This document shows positions 1 through 12,428 of a DNA stretch of 64,000 nt, piece after piece. The stretch comes from Aphidius gifuensis (taxonomy: Eukaryota > Arthropoda > Insecta > Hymenoptera > Braconidae). The DNA lies in the NCBI RefSeq assembly GCF_014905175.1, contig NC_057788.1, forward strand, positions 8,618,001 to 8,682,000. Reading direction: 5' to 3'. The notes under the pieces were generated by a model. The model was not told the origin of the DNA. It saw nothing but the letters and a program-made list of their open reading frames with translations, and ran no database searches. Every line of letters starts with the position of its first letter. Position 1 is the first letter of the stretch. A program made the translations under genes and the position numbers.

Positions 1-212
1 AGAGATATTTTATTTAAAACAAAAAAAGAAACTCTATTTTGATAATAATATTCACCTTTTTTCATCTCCATAATTTCTGGTATTGGCAGCAGCGAGATGA
101 TTTTTGCTAATGAGTCGTGATCCAGTGAATTGATGACAACTTTTTCTTTATCCTTGTCACCATCATCAGAGGTTTGTTGGTCTTTTTCAATACATATCCT
201 TTTTGCACTCAT
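1..212 (-). CDS. F-box/LRR gene copy A, first coding exon only (cut by window edge)
   Basis: First coding exon at 56-212, starting at the ATG at 212-210 and ending at a GTGAAT donor. Intron sequence runs to base 1 and the rest lies outside the window. The peptide starts MSAKRICIEKDQQ and carries the first half of an F-box (INSLDHDSLAKIISLLPIPE), like copies B to G. Just after the conserved LPIPE this copy reads IMEMKK where its neighbours read RIDMEK, so it has diverged at the SKP1-contact end of the F-box. By analogy the full protein would be an SCF substrate receptor of about 570 residues. Whether the rest is intact cannot be seen. Confidence 0.75.
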   Translation of the reverse strand, partial: MSAKRICIEKDQQTSDDGDKDKEKVVINSLDHDSLAKIISLLPIPEIMEMKKGEYYYQNRVSFFVLNKIS

Positions 213-415
213 TATGAGTAAATATTGAAAATTCTGTTATTTTTGTCTTTGAGAACCTGAGATTCTTCAAATACAGAAAAATATGTTGTTAAGTCTTGCT
301 CTTTTTTTTTATCAACAAAAATCGAAATTTTTATTCACAAACAATTTAAAGGTTAAAAACCCATGGGTTACAGTTTTTTTTTTTTTTTTTTTTTTTTCAA
401 TAATAGATTTCTCTT

Positions 416-490
416 AGCCACCTTCAGCATAATCTTTACCTGGAACTCTAGGTAAGCTCCAGGATGTACGGCTCCTTGCAGCATTTATAA
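416..490 (-). promoter_or_regulatory. Promoter / putative non-coding first exon of copy A
   Basis: On the minus strand a TATAAA (plus 484-489) is followed by a GGAGCCGTACA-containing block, then CAG|GTAAAG, a good 5' splice site. The same order recurs about 250 bp upstream of the start codon in copies B, C, D and G. I read it as a TATA core promoter plus a short non-coding exon spliced to the coding exon. This is inferred from conservation; no transcript data were available. Confidence 0.45.
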
Positions 491-761
491 TTTTTAGATT
501 TATAATTGTCGATAAGGAAAATTCTACAAAATAATAGTCAATAATTTTTTAGCTAGATAGCAGGAGTAAAACTTTCTCGTGGTGGAGACGTTATGTTATT
601 TTATGGCTTTTATATTTTTTCTTTACTCTATCAGTTGAGAATACTGTTTGAAATTTTTTGCATATATATGTATCTTTCTTTTTTTTATTTAAAAATTATT
701 ATCAATTCCTATAAGTATACACTTTTATTTGTTTAGTTGGTTTTGATTGTTAATTAATGAA

Positions 762-820
762 AGGTTTGTTGGTCGCTTTCTCAACACATATATTCTCTTT
801 GCACTCGTTTTAAGTAAACT
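762..820 (-). pseudogene. Relic of F-box/LRR exon 1 (5' end only)
   Basis: On the plus strand this stretch closely matches the first 50 or so bases of the functional exon 1 (GGTTTGTTGGTC, then CTCTTTGCACTC), but the start codon reads ACG instead of ATG and the similarity stops inside the exon. A matching relic lies at 4412-4470. It is probably a decayed extra copy, duplicated along with the spacer. Confidence 0.6.
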
Positions 821-1995
821 CTGAAAATATATATTTAAAAAAAATGATGATGAATTTAAATGTATTACAATCAGAATGATAAGATAAACAAAAATAACCA
901 TATAAAAAAATATATATATTCCAAGATATATGTCACTTAAAAGTTGATAATTTATCAGCAAAATCAACATCAATGAAATTATGTTTGAAGCCAATTAATA
1001 TTGAATGTTATGCAACATGTTAAAATACAATTAATATAGGTGATTATTCAATGAATGTAATTGTTGAAATTATAAATTTTTATTTACCGTAATCGATTCT
1101 TTGATTTGTTGATGATTAAATTGGTAGTTGATGCAATAAATTTTTTTTTTCTATTTTCTATACAATGTTATTGACTCGGTAACGTATTTAAAAGAAAATA
1201 AATGTATTAATTAAACAGATTTGTACGTTTAATCGTTAGTTTTGCTATAGTTTTTTTTTATTTGTTAATCGTTGATGTGAAAAAAAATAAAACCAAAAAA
1301 AAATCTACGTGGAATAACGTGATCCCAACTAGAAGTCAAATTTGCAAATAAAAAATTTTGACAGTTATCAATAATAACAGTCAAATTGTGCTGTGATTTA
1401 TTATCAGCTATCGAAAGTTAAACCCAGTCTATCATCGAACTACATCAAATAACTTTACTGATTACTTCTTTTATTCAATTCAATAATATTTGTTTTTTAT
1501 TTTCGAAAAATTTTTAGAAATATTCTTGGCAGTATGAATATTTTTTTAAGTAAATAATGTTCATCGATGATTTTTTGTAAATGATTATTTGTTAAAAGAA
1601 TATATTGTTGGCAACAGCTTGTTGCTAATAAAATGCAATTGATATATTCAAAAATTTACCTTACTTACAAATTTATAAGTATCAAAAATAACAGACATGT
1701 TTATTAAAAAAATATAAAATGATTTTTTAATCCACTTGAATATCATCAAACCTGTCATTAAATATATGTACAATTAAAGGTGAAAATAATTGTTTCATAG
1801 AAAAAATTATGTGAGAAAGATATTTATTTCCAAACTTTGTTTTACAAAATTTTTAAAATTGACATTTGAATTTTTATGATTTCAAGTAATATAGAAAACA
1901 AGTTATAATAATTATGTTCTTTTACAATGTCATTGACTTTGTAACGTGTGATGTATGTGTTTTTAAGAATAAATTAGAAAAAGGTATAAATAAAT

Positions 1996-3918
1996 TTAAT
2001 CAACAACCAACCATTGAGATTTAATTATTGACTTAGAAGCTCGTAATATTGACGTATCAAATGTTTGTATGTGTAAAATGATACCATTTGTACGATTTTT
2101 AGTTACCTGATCAGCACCAATAACCATATCAATTGTAATATTATTTATACCGCTGACATTAATCATTTCAAGATCTGGATTATTTTTTATAAATTGAATT
2201 ATACCAGAATTAGTAAGTTTCTGGCAAAAAGAACAATCCAGTTCTTTTAATCTTTTTAATTTGATAAGAAAGCTGTCTGTAACTGTATTAAGCCAATGTA
2301 CGCTTAGTTTTTGTAAATTTTCCATGTTTGTTAAAGCAACGAGAGCTGTCTCAGTGAGATCTGTGCATTTTTCGATATCTAAACTTTTTAGGTTTTTACA
2401 ATTATTAGCAATAGCAGTAATTGTACTATCTTTAAGATTTTCTACATAAGCCAATTTTAGATGTTCAAGGCATTGTAATTTTGAAAACTCATCAAGAACA
2501 GATGAAGAAAAAAGTCGCTCACCATCAATAGATGATACTAAACAGCTATCAGGAATTTCCAAACGTTTAAGTTTTTTACAATTGTTTGAAATTGCAGTTA
2601 TTGATTCCTTATGAAGCTTATTAAAACCATCCAATATTATACATTCAAGATTTTCCAACTCTGTCAGCTTTTTTAAAGCAGTAGCATTCATAATTTTACT
2701 AGAATTATCTATTTTCAAATGTTTTAAATTTTTGCAATATTCAACAATTGTATTTGCTAACTCTGGCATCATGTCACAAGCAATACCAAGATATTGAATA
2801 TTTTTAAAGTTTATCCATTTTTCATAAGGAATTTTAGCTAGATCATAAGGACCACGTGGGATATCAAGATGTTTTAGATTTTTGCATGTACAAAAAATAG
2901 TATTGAGTATTTCTGTAGAAAAGAGCTCATTATGCTGTGTACCCATTGTTAAGTCGATGTATTCTAAATTTACGAGTTTATTTAGCAATTTGGATATATA
3001 TAATACTTCAATGTCAAGATAAACAAGTGTTGTTATTTCTGCTATTTCTTGAAGAGTTATGTTGTCTAAATGGAAGCCATGTAATGTCAATTTTTTAAGA
3101 TTTTTAAATTTTTTAAAAGTCTAAAAATAATAAAAATTTATTCGAATCATTTATATTCATTCAATTGATAGTATTTTTTGTCACTAATGATGAACAACTA
3201 ATTGGTATTTAATAACAACTTACCATAAAAATATTTTGTTTCTCGTCCCGCAGAGAGTTAGAAAATAAATGAATTTCATTAATTTCTTCTGGAAGACTAT
3301 CAATTATTGGAAAGAGATTAAATGTATTATCCGATTCGTTGTAATCTATTGTTATTTTGAGGCTTTTTAATTGATCCAACTTTCTAAATGCTCTAATACA
3401 ATACTTCCACGGCTGGATGTTAAATTTACATTCAAGACTTGTTAAGTTTTTACAGTGGTCACCAATAAATCGCATGATACTTGACTTACAAACATCTGAG
3501 AGAGACAATTCTTTCAAGTAATTACCACATCTTAATAATATTTCTTCGAGGTATGATTGTGTCAACAAACGGTTATCATAAGAACGTCCAATTGATGATT
3601 CACATTTGTATTTTTTAATGTCATACCAAGCTAGTTGACATGCCTCTTTCCATTTAACACAAACTAGAATAAAACATATTATCAAATTTAAAAATTAATA
3701 ATACAAACATTGATATTTTATTAACAACAAAGATACTCTATTTTGATAATAATATATTCACCTTTTTCCATGTCTATCCTCTCTGGTATTGGCAACAGCA
3801 TAATTATTTTTGCTAATGAGTCGTAATCCAGTGAATTGATGACAACTTTTTTTTTATCCTTGTCACCATCATCAGAGGTTTGTTGGTCTTTTTCAAAACA
3901 TATTCTCTTTGCACTCAT
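1996..3918 (-). CDS. F-box/LRR protein, copy B
   Basis: Exons 3918-3762, 3663-3224 and 3120-1996 join in frame to 573 residues; all introns are GT-AG. The F-box is split by intron 1: LDYDSLAKIIMLLPIPERIDMEK plus VCVKWKEACQLAW, about residues 28-66. About ten cysteine-containing LRRs of the FBXL/AMN1 type follow (repeats such as CKNLKSLDIEKCTDLTETAL). Family role: the F-box binds SKP1 of an SCF E3 ligase and the LRR solenoid picks the substrate, in cytoplasm or nucleus. No signal peptide or membrane segment is visible. The C-terminus SIIKSQWLVVD is shared by the array. A minus-strand AATAAA lies about 170 bases past the stop. Substrate unknown. LRR proteins have been reported from braconid venoms, but this protein looks intracellular. 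Confidence 0.85.
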
Positions 3919-4124
3919 TTTAAGTAATCACTGGAAATGCTGTTGTTAACGTCTTCGAGAACTTAAGGTTCTTTAAATACAGAAAAAAATGTTGTCAAGT
4001 CCTGCTCCTTTTTTTTTATTAACAAAAATCTAAATTTTTATATTCAAAAACATTTTAAAGGTTAAAAACACGTGTGTCACAGTATTTTTTATTTTTTTTT
4101 TTTTCAAATAAAAGCTTTCTTTCA

Positions 4125-4190
4125 ACTACTTTCAATATAATCTTTACCTGGAACTCCAGTTGTACGGCTCCCTGCAACTTTTATAATTTT
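4125..4190 (-). promoter_or_regulatory. Promoter / putative non-coding first exon of copy B
   Basis: Minus strand: TATAAAA (plus 4179-4185), the GGAGCCGTACA block, then TTCCAG|GTAAAG. It is shorter than in other copies because the ACCTAGGAGTT part is partly deleted, but the donor is kept. Function is inferred from conservation and position, about 260 bp upstream of the ATG. Confidence 0.45.
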
Positions 4191-4411
4191 TACATTTATA
4201 ATTGTCGATAAGGACAATTGTACAAAATAATAGTCAATAATTTTTTAGCTAGATAGCACGAGTAAAACTTTCTTGTGGTGGAGACCAGTGGAGACGTTAT
4301 GTTATTTTATGGCTTTTATATTTTTTGTTTACACTAAAAAAAATTAATATCAATTTTTGAAAGTATATACACTTTTAATTGTTTAGTTGGTTTTGATTGT
4401 TAATTAAAGAA

Positions 4412-4470
4412 AGGTTTGTTGGTCGCTTTTTCAACACATATATATTCTTTTCGCACTCGTTTTAAGTAAA
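4412..4470 (-). pseudogene. Second relic of F-box/LRR exon 1
   Basis: Same decayed exon-1 start as at 762-820, including the ACG in place of the ATG. Both relics sit at equivalent points in duplicated spacers, so the decay predates the duplication of this gene-plus-spacer unit. Confidence 0.6.
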
Positions 4471-5664
4471 CTCTGAAAATATATATTTAACAAATGACGA
4501 TGAATTTAAATGTATTACAACCAGAATAATGAAATGAACAAAAACAACCATTAAACAATATTCATATATACTCCAAGGCATAGATCAATTGCGAGTTGAT
4601 GATTTATCAGCAAAATCAACATCAATGAAATTATATTTGAAGCCAAATAATATTGAATGTGATGTAACATGTTAAAATATAATTGAAATATATATACCTA
4701 TAGGTGGTTATTTTATAAATGTAATTGTTGAAATTATAAATTTTTATTTACCTTAATTGATTCTTTGATTTGTTGATGATTAAATTGGTAGTTGATGCAA
4801 TAGATTTTTTTTTTTCTATACAATGTTATTGACTCGGTAACGTATTTAAAAAATAATAAATGTTTTAATCAAACAGATTTGAACAGATCGTTAGTTTTGC
4901 TATAGTTATGTTTTATTTGTTAATCGTTGATGTGAAAAAAAATAAAACCAAAAAAAAACTTACGTGGAATAACGTAAACCCAACTAGAAGTCTAATTTGC
5001 AAATAAAAAATTTTGACAGTTATCAATAATAACAGTCAAATTGTGCTGTGATTTATTATCAGCTATCGAAAGTTAAACCTAGTCTATCATCGAACTACAT
5101 CAAATAACTTTACTGATTACTTTTTTTGTTCAATTCAATAATATTTGTTTTTTATTTTCGAAAAATTTTTAGAAATATTCTTGGCAGTATGAATATTTTT
5201 TTAAGTAAATAATATTAATCAATGATTTTTTGTAAATGATTATTTGTTAAAAGAATATATTGTTGGCAACAGCTTGTTGCTAATAAAATGCAATTATCAT
5301 ATTCAAAAATTTACCTTACTTACAAATCTATAAGTATCAAAAATAACAGGCATGTTTATTAAAAAAATATAAAATGATTTTTTAATCCACTTGAATATTA
5401 TCAAACCTGTAATTACATATGTACGATAAAGAGTAAAAATAATTGTTTCATACAAAAAATTATTTGAGAAAGATATTTATTTTTAAACTTTGTTTTACAA
5501 AATTTTTAAAATTGACATTTGAATTTTTATGATTTCAAGTAATATAAAAAACAAGTTATAATAATTATGTTCTTTTACCTTTACTTTTTACTTTTCATTG
5601 CCTTCGTAACGTATTGTGAATGTGTATTCAAGAATAAATTAGAAAAAGATATAAATAAATTTAA

Positions 5665-7643
5665 TTAAATACGGTCAACAACCAACCATTGAGATTCAAT
5701 TATTGACTTAGAAGCTTCTAATATTGATGTATTAAATGTTTGTATGCGTAAAATGATACCATTTGAACGATTTTTAGTTGCCTGATCAGCAGCAATAACC
5801 ATGTCAATTGTAATATTCTTTATACCGCTAATATCAATCATTTCAAGATCTGGATTATTTTTTATAAATTGAATAATACCAAAATTAGTAAGTTTTTGGC
5901 AATAAGAACAATCCAGTTCTTTTAGACCTTTTAATTTGATAATGAAGCTATCTGTAATTGTATTAAGATAACTAACGTTTAGTTTTTGTAAATTTTTCAA
6001 GTTTGTTAAAGCATCGAAACCTGTTTCAGTAAGAGCACTGCATTCTTGAATTTCTAAAGTTTTTAGATTTTTACAATTATTAGCAACTGCAATAATTGTA
6101 CTATCTTTAATATGCAATGTCTTACTCAAATTTAGATGTTCAAGATATTGTAAATATGATAACTCATCAAAAACAGATGGAGTAGAAAGTGGCTCACCAT
6201 CAATAGATGGAACTAAAGTGCAACTAGGAATCTTTAAACGTTTAAGTTTTTTACAATTGTTAGAAATTGCAATTATTGATTCTTCATAAAGTTTAATCAG
6301 ACGATCCAATATTAAACATTCAAGATTTTTCAACTCTGTCAACTTTTTTAAAGCAGTATTATTTATAATGCCATAAGAATAATATATTTTTAAATGTTTT
6401 AAATTCTTGCAATATTTAACAATTGTATTTGCTAAGTCAGGCATCATATCACAAGAAATACCAAGATATTCCAAGTTTTTAAAGTTTATCCATTTCTCAA
6501 GAAAAATTTCAGCTACATTATGAGGACCAGGTAGAATATTAAGATGTTTTAGATTTTTGCATGTACTAAAAATAGTATTGAGGAACTTTGTCAAGAAATT
6601 AATCATTTTTTCCCTTATAATATAACCAGTCATGTTCATCCCCAGGTCGATATATTCCAAATTGATGAGTTTATTAAATAGAGAAAAGTTTTCGTGTATA
6701 TGATGATTATATAGTCCGATGTCAAGATGAACAAGTGTTGTTATTTCTGCTATTTCTTGAATAATTATGTTGTCTAAATGGAGGCCATGTAATGACAATT
6801 TTTTAAGATTTTTAAATTTTTTAAAAGTCTGAAAATAATAAAAATTCATTTAAATAATTTATATTCATTCGATTGATAGCATTTTTTGTCACTATAGTGA
6901 TGAACAACTAATTGGTATTCAATAACAACTTACTATGGAAATATTTTGTTCCTTGTACTCCGGAGTCTTAGAAAATAAATGAATTTCATTAATTTCTTCT
7001 GGAAAACTATTAATTACTGCAGAGAGATTTATTATCACAAACGAGTAGTTGTAATCTACCGTTATTTTGATGCATTTTAATTTATCCAGCTGTGTAAATG
7101 CCTGAATGAAGTAGCCAGAATTAGTAATTTGGAAATGATCAACTTCATATTCCAAGGTTGTTAAATTTTTACAGTGATCACTAACAAATAGCATGATACT
7201 TGTATCACAAATATCTGAGAGAGATAATTCATTTAAATAATTACCACATCTTAATAATATTTTTTTGAGGTATGATTGTGTCAACAAATGGTTATCATAA
7301 GAACGTCCAATTGATGTTTCACATTTGTATTTTTTAATGTCATACCAAGCTAGTTGACATGCCTCTTTCCATTTGGTACAGACTAGAATAATAAAACGTA
7401 TATATCAAATTTGAAAATTAATAATACAAACATTGATGTTTCATTTAAAAAAAAAAAAGAAACTTTATTTTGATAATAATATTCACCTTTTTCCATGTCT
7501 ATCCTTTCTGGTATTGGCAACAACATTATAATTTTTGCTAATGAGTCATAGTCCAGTGAGTTGATGCCGACTTTTGGATCCTTGTCACCAACATCAGAGA
7601 TTTGTTGGTCTTTTTCAATACATATCCTCTTTGCACTCATCAT
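5665..7643 (-). CDS. F-box/LRR protein, copy C (C/F subfamily)
   Basis: Exons 7643-7487, 7382-6934 and 6828-5665 give 589 residues, the longest in the array. Two ATGs are adjacent (7643 and 7640); the second aligns with the MSAKRIC start of the other copies. F-box: LDYDSLAKIIMLLPIPERIDMEK plus VCTKWKEACQLAW. Early in exon 3 it has NFSLFNKLINLEYIDLGMNM and an extended acidic/basic loop, shared only with copy F; B, D, E and G have a shorter version. The exon-2 loop after the third LRR (HFQITNSGYFIQ) also differs. Inferred role: SCF substrate receptor with a specificity distinct from B, D, E and G. Minus-strand AATAAA lies near 5481. Confidence 0.85.
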
Positions 7644-8918
7644 TAGTAAATACTAAAAATGCTGTTGTTTTTGTCGTTGACTGAGATTCTTCAAATACAG
7701 AAAAATGTATTGTTATGTCTTGCTCTTTTTTTTTTTATCAACAAAAATCGAAATTTTTATTCACAAATAATTTGAAGGTTAAAAACACACTAGTCACAGT
7801 ATTTTTTTTTTTTTTTATTTCAATAATAGATTTCTCTCAGCCACCTTTAGCATTAGCATAATCTTTACCTGGAACTCTAGGTAAGCTTCAGGATGTACGG
7901 CTCCTTGCACCTTCTATAATCTTAAAATTCATAATTGTCGATAAGTTAAATTCTACAAAATAATAGTCGGTAATTTAGTAGCTAAATGATGGTAATGTAA
8001 AAATTTTTTCAATAACGATGGTAACCTAGGGAAAACATTTTAAAAAATAAAATTGAATTAGATTGTATTTTGTGTTTTTTCTGGAGTTAACATGGCTGAT
8101 CATTGTGTGTGTGATGAGTTTTTAAAAAGGTATAATTTTTTTTCATTAAAATATTCAATAATTTTGATTTGGAATTTATGCTCTAAGCATTACTTAAATT
8201 AATTCTAAAATAAGTGCTAAAATAATTGCTTAAATTAATACTAAAATTGATGCTAAAATAATTGCTTAATTGATGATTAATATTTGAAAATGCTATCTAT
8301 TTTTTCACATTGTCGATGAGAATACTGTTTGAAATTTTTTGAATATATTTTTTTTTCATTTACAATCAATATCAATTTTTACTATTTTAAATTTAGTTAA
8401 ATTGCTGTGTTTAATTTAAAAATACTTGTTTTCCATTTTCGAAAAATCTTTAGAAATATTTTTAGCTGTGTAAATTTTTTTTTAGATGTATAAATAATTG
8501 ATTTATTATTGTGAATGGTTATTTATTAAAATGATATATATTGTCAATAAGGTGCAATTATTATATTCAAGAATTTACCTTTCTTACAAATTTATAAGTA
8601 TCAAAAATAACAGGCATGTTTATTAAAAAAATATAAAATGATTTTTAAATCCACTTGAATATAATCAAACCTGTAATTACATATATGTACAATTAAAGGT
8701 AAAAATAATTGTTTCATACAAAGGATTATTTGAGAAAGATATTTATTTTTAAACTTTGTTTTACACAATTATTAAAAATGACATTTGGATTTTTATGATT
8801 TCAAGTAATATAGAAAACAAGTTATAATAATTATGTTCTTTTACAATGTTATTGACTTTGTAACGTATTGTGTATGTGTTTTTAAGAATAAATTAGAAAA
8901 ATGTTTAAATAAATTTAT
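7644..8918. other. Spacer between copies C and D
   Basis: It holds the conserved upstream block of C (7845-7920), a short run of imperfect direct repeats built on AAAATAATTGCTTAA (about 8200-8275), and the conserved 3' flank of D with its minus-strand AATAAA near 8739-8744. It is about 400 bp shorter than the A-B spacer and lacks the relic exon. Nothing else was recognised. Confidence 0.6.
7845..7920 (-). promoter_or_regulatory. Promoter / putative non-coding first exon of copy C
   Basis: Minus strand: a weakened TATA box (TATAGAA, near 7913-7919), the GGAGCCGTACA block, then TTCCAG|GTAAAG. The donor is intact although the TATA box has drifted. Same layout as in the other copies; function inferred. 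Confidence 0.4.
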
Positions 8919-10823
8919 TTAACTACAGTGAACAACTAACCATTGAGATTTAATTATTGAGTTGGAAACTTTTCCTATTAAATGAAAAAATGCTCGTATT
9001 TGTAAAATAATCCCATTTGAACGATTTTTAGTTGCCTGATCAGCAGCAATAACCATATCAATTGTAATATTCTTTATACCAGTAATATCAATTATTTCAA
9101 GATCTGGATTATTTTTTATAAATTGAATAATACCAGAATTAGTAAGTTTCTTGCAATAAGAACAATCCAATTCTTTTAAGCCTTTCAATTTGATAAGAAA
9201 GCTGTCTGTAACTGTATTAAGCCAATTTACGTTTAGTTTTTGTAAATTTTCCATGTTTGTTAAAGCACAGAGACCTGTTTCAGTAATAGCTCGGCATCCT
9301 TGAATTTCTAAAGTTTTTAGATTTTTACAATTATTAGCAATAGCGGTAATTGAACTATCTTTAAGATTTTCTACATTAGCAAAGTCAAGATGTTCAAGGC
9401 ATTGTAATTTTGATAACTCATCAAGAACAGATGGTACTATAGAGTTAAAGGGAATTTCTAAACGTTTAAGTTTTTTACAATTGTTTAAAATTGAAGTTAT
9501 TGATTCCTTATGAAGTATAATACGACTACGCAATATTAAACATTCAAGATTTTTCAACTCTGTTAACTTTAAAAAAGCAGTATTTTTTATACTGTGATAA
9601 GCATAATGTATTCTCAAATGTTTTAAATTTTTGCAAAATTCAACAATTGTATTTGCTAATTCCGGCATCATGTCACAAGCAATACTAAGATATTGAATAT
9701 TTTTTAAGTTTATCCATGTTTCATAAGGAATGTTAGCTAGATCATAAGGACCACGTGGAATATCAAGATGTTTTAGATTTTTGCATGTACAAAAAATAGT
9801 ATTGAGTATTTCTGTAGAGAGGTGCTTATTATACAGTGTACCCATTGTTAAGTCGATGTATTCTAAATTTACGAGTCTATTCAGCCATTTGGGTATATCT
9901 AATGATTCAATGTTAAGATGAACAAGCGTTGTCATTTCTGCTATTTCTTGAAGAATTATGTTATCTAAATCGAAGCCATGTAATGTCAATTTTTTAAGAT
10001 TTTTAAATTTTTTAAAAGTCTGAAAATAATAAAAATTTATTCAAATCATTTATATTCATTTGATTGATAGTATTTTTTGTCACTAGTGATGAACAATACT
10101 AGTTGGTATTTAATAACAACTTACCATGAAATATTTCCTTGATTTCTGGTCTTGCAGAGACTTAGAAAATAAATGAATTTCATTCATTTCTTCTGGAAGA
10201 CTATCAATTATTTCATAGAGATCAAATATATAATCCGATTTGTTGTGATCTATTGTTATTTTGAGGATTTTTAATTGATCCAACTTTGTAAATGCTCGAA
10301 CACAATACTTCCACGGCTTGATGTTAAATTTACATTCAAGACTTGTTAGGTTTTTACAGTGGTCACCAATAAATCGCATGATACTTGACTTACAAACATC
10401 TGAGAGAGACAATTCTTTTAAGTAATTGCCACATCTTAATAATATTTCCTCGAGATATGATTGTGTCAACAAACGGTTATCATAACAACGCCCAATTGAT
10501 GATTGACATTTGTATTTTTTAATGTCATACCAAGCTAGTTGACTTGCCTCTTTCCATTTAACACAAACTAGAATAAAACATATTATCAAATTTAAAAATT
10601 AATAATACAAACATTGATGTTTTATCAATAAAAAAAGAATCTTTATTTTGATAATAATATATTCACCTTTTTCCATGTCTATCCTCTCTGGTATTGGCAA
10701 CAGCATAATTATTTTTGCTAATGAGTCGTAATCCAGTGAATTGATGACAACCTTTTCTTTATCCATGTCACCATCATCAGAGGTTTGTTCGTCTTTTTCA
10801 AAACATATTCTCTTTGCACTCAT
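8919..10823 (-). CDS. F-box/LRR protein, copy D
   Basis: Exons 10823-10667, 10567-10125 and 10019-8919 give 566 residues, the shortest intact copy. The F-box (LDYDSLAKIIMLLPIPERIDMEK, VCVKWKEASQLAW) and the LRRs are like B. It lacks the 10-12 residue serine-rich insert between LRRs that other copies carry (SIDGERLFSSS in B); here the sequence runs from NSIVP straight to SVLDELSK. The C-terminus also differs (KSQWLVVHCS instead of ...VD). All splice sites are GT-AG and the frame is open, so it looks functional. Substrate unknown. Confidence 0.85.
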
Positions 10824-12428
10824 TTTAAGTAATCACTGAAAATGCTGTTGCTAACGTCTTCGAGAACTTAAGGTTCTTTAAATACAGAAAAAAATGTTGT
10901 CAAGTCCTGCTCCTTTTTTTTTATTAACAAAAATCCAAATTTTTATTCAAAAACATTTTAAAGGTTAAAAACACGTGTGTCACAGCTGTATTTTTTTTTT
11001 TTTTTTCGTAACCATTTCAACATAATCTTTACCTGGAACCCCAGATGAACTCCTAGGTGTACGGCTCCCTGCAGCTTTTATAATCTTAAAAATTAATAAT
11101 TGTCGATAAGTCAAATTCTACAAAATAATAGTCAGTACTTTTCTTGAGAAATGATGAGAGTGTTGAAATTTTCTCAAATCCATAACTGCACTGATGATCT
11201 TGTTTTAAAACTCCATGATACTCTATAATATATATTCTTTAGGTCATTCTGCTTTTTTTTGCTTTTTTTTTTTTTACTGCGGTCTATGTATTTGTCGTGT
11301 GATGATTTGATTTCTATTATATTAATTCAATGCCGCGTATTGTTATTATTGTCATGTACATCAGTAAATATAAAAATATTAAATAGTTTATTATTAAATC
11401 CATTGAAATTTGCTGCTTCAAGCGCAACATTATATTTTATTTTTTCATAATGAAGATTGAAGATTTAGTGCAAGTTAAATAACCAAATGTTTTGTGTTAT
11501 CTTGATTTTACTTGATAATTACTTAAGTAAATATTTTATATATTGCTATTATAATAATTTTATCAAGTTATAAATATTCAAATTGATTTTTTGAAAGTTC
11601 CAAACAAAAATGTTATGTAACGCTATCTTGAGATGTTATTCAATTGCTATTCTCGAAAATTTTTTCATGTCTAAAAATTGTCAGCTGGCTAGTTGTTCTA
11701 TGTAATCTTTTTGTTCACAGGTTGTGCATTCATAAATGTTGATAAATAAATAAACAATCAGCTAGAATAATAGACAGATAGATTTAAACTTTTGACTAAA
11801 ATTGAAAAGATTATCAATTATTGTAGTATTATTAAAAATAAAATGCCATTTTTCTTTTTTTTTTACACTGTTGATGAGAATACTGTTTAAAAATTTTTGC
11901 ATAGATTTGTTTATTCATTTAAGTACAAAAAATAGTTGTTTTTCATTTTCGGAAAATCTTTAGAAATATTTTTACTTGTATGAATATTTGGTTAGATGTA
12001 TATAATTGAACAATTTATTTTTGTGAATGGTTATTTATTAATATAATATATTGTCAATAAGATGCAATTATTATATTCAAGAATTTACCTTACTTACAAA
12101 TTTATAAGTATCAAAAATAACAGGTATATTTATTAAAAAAATATAAAATGATTTTTTATTCCACTTGAATAAATAATCAAACCTGTAATTACATATGTAC
12201 AATTAAATGTAAAAATTATTGTTTCAGACAAAGGATTATTTGAGAAAGATATTTATTTTTAAACTTTGTTTTACAAAATTATTTAAATTGACATTTGGAT
12301 TTTTATGATTTCAAGTAATATAGAAAACAAGTTATAATAATTATGTTCTTTTACAATGTCATTGAGTTTGTAACGTATAATGTATGTGTTTTTAAGAATA
12401 AATTAGAAAAAGGTATAAATTAATTTAT
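10824..12428. other. Spacer between copies D and E
   Basis: It starts with the upstream block of D (11010-11085), then a block of about 500 bp (11150-11640) conserved upstream of D, E, F and G but not A, B or C. The core of that block, TTGCTGCTTCAAGCGCAAC, is nearly invariant. The conserved 3' flank of E follows, with a minus-strand AATAAA near 12251-12256. The open frame at 11259-11450 is not conserved in the other copies, so I do not call it a gene. Confidence 0.6.
11010..11085 (-). promoter_or_regulatory. Promoter / putative non-coding first exon of copy D
   Basis: Minus strand: TATAAAAGCTGCAGGGAGCC (plus TATA 11076-11082), the GTACACCTAGGAGTT block, then TTCCAG|GTAAAG. This is the best-preserved version in the array, with the TATA box about 250 bp upstream of the ATG. 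Inferred core promoter plus 5' non-coding exon. Confidence 0.5.

Larger units (their letters stand above)
213..1995. other. Spacer between copies A and B
   Basis: From the B side: 3' flank of B, with an AATAAA signal on the minus strand at about 1823-1828, then AT-rich sequence nearly identical to the B-C spacer. This is followed by a relic exon-1 fragment (about 762-820) and the conserved upstream block and TATA-like motif of copy A (about 416-490). No intact gene was seen. The parallel with 3919-5664 shows that gene and spacer were duplicated together. Confidence 0.7.
3919..5664. other. Spacer between copies B and C
   Basis: It holds the promoter and first-exon block of B (about 4125-4190), a relic exon-1 fragment (4412-4470), and sequence nearly identical to the A-B spacer, including a shared stretch around 5010-5100 matching 1350-1440. 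The 3' flank of C, with its minus-strand AATAAA near 5476-5481, completes it. No intact gene was seen. Confidence 0.7.

Noticed and set aside
2261..2449. Plus-strand open frame opposite copy B exon 3 (and similar ones at 20289-20480 and 20613-20828)
   Set aside because: Each lies antisense to a well-supported LRR exon and reflects its codon pattern.
11259..11450. Plus-strand 63-residue open frame between copies D and E
   Set aside because: The DNA is conserved upstream of E, F and G, but the frame is not, so it is non-coding conservation.
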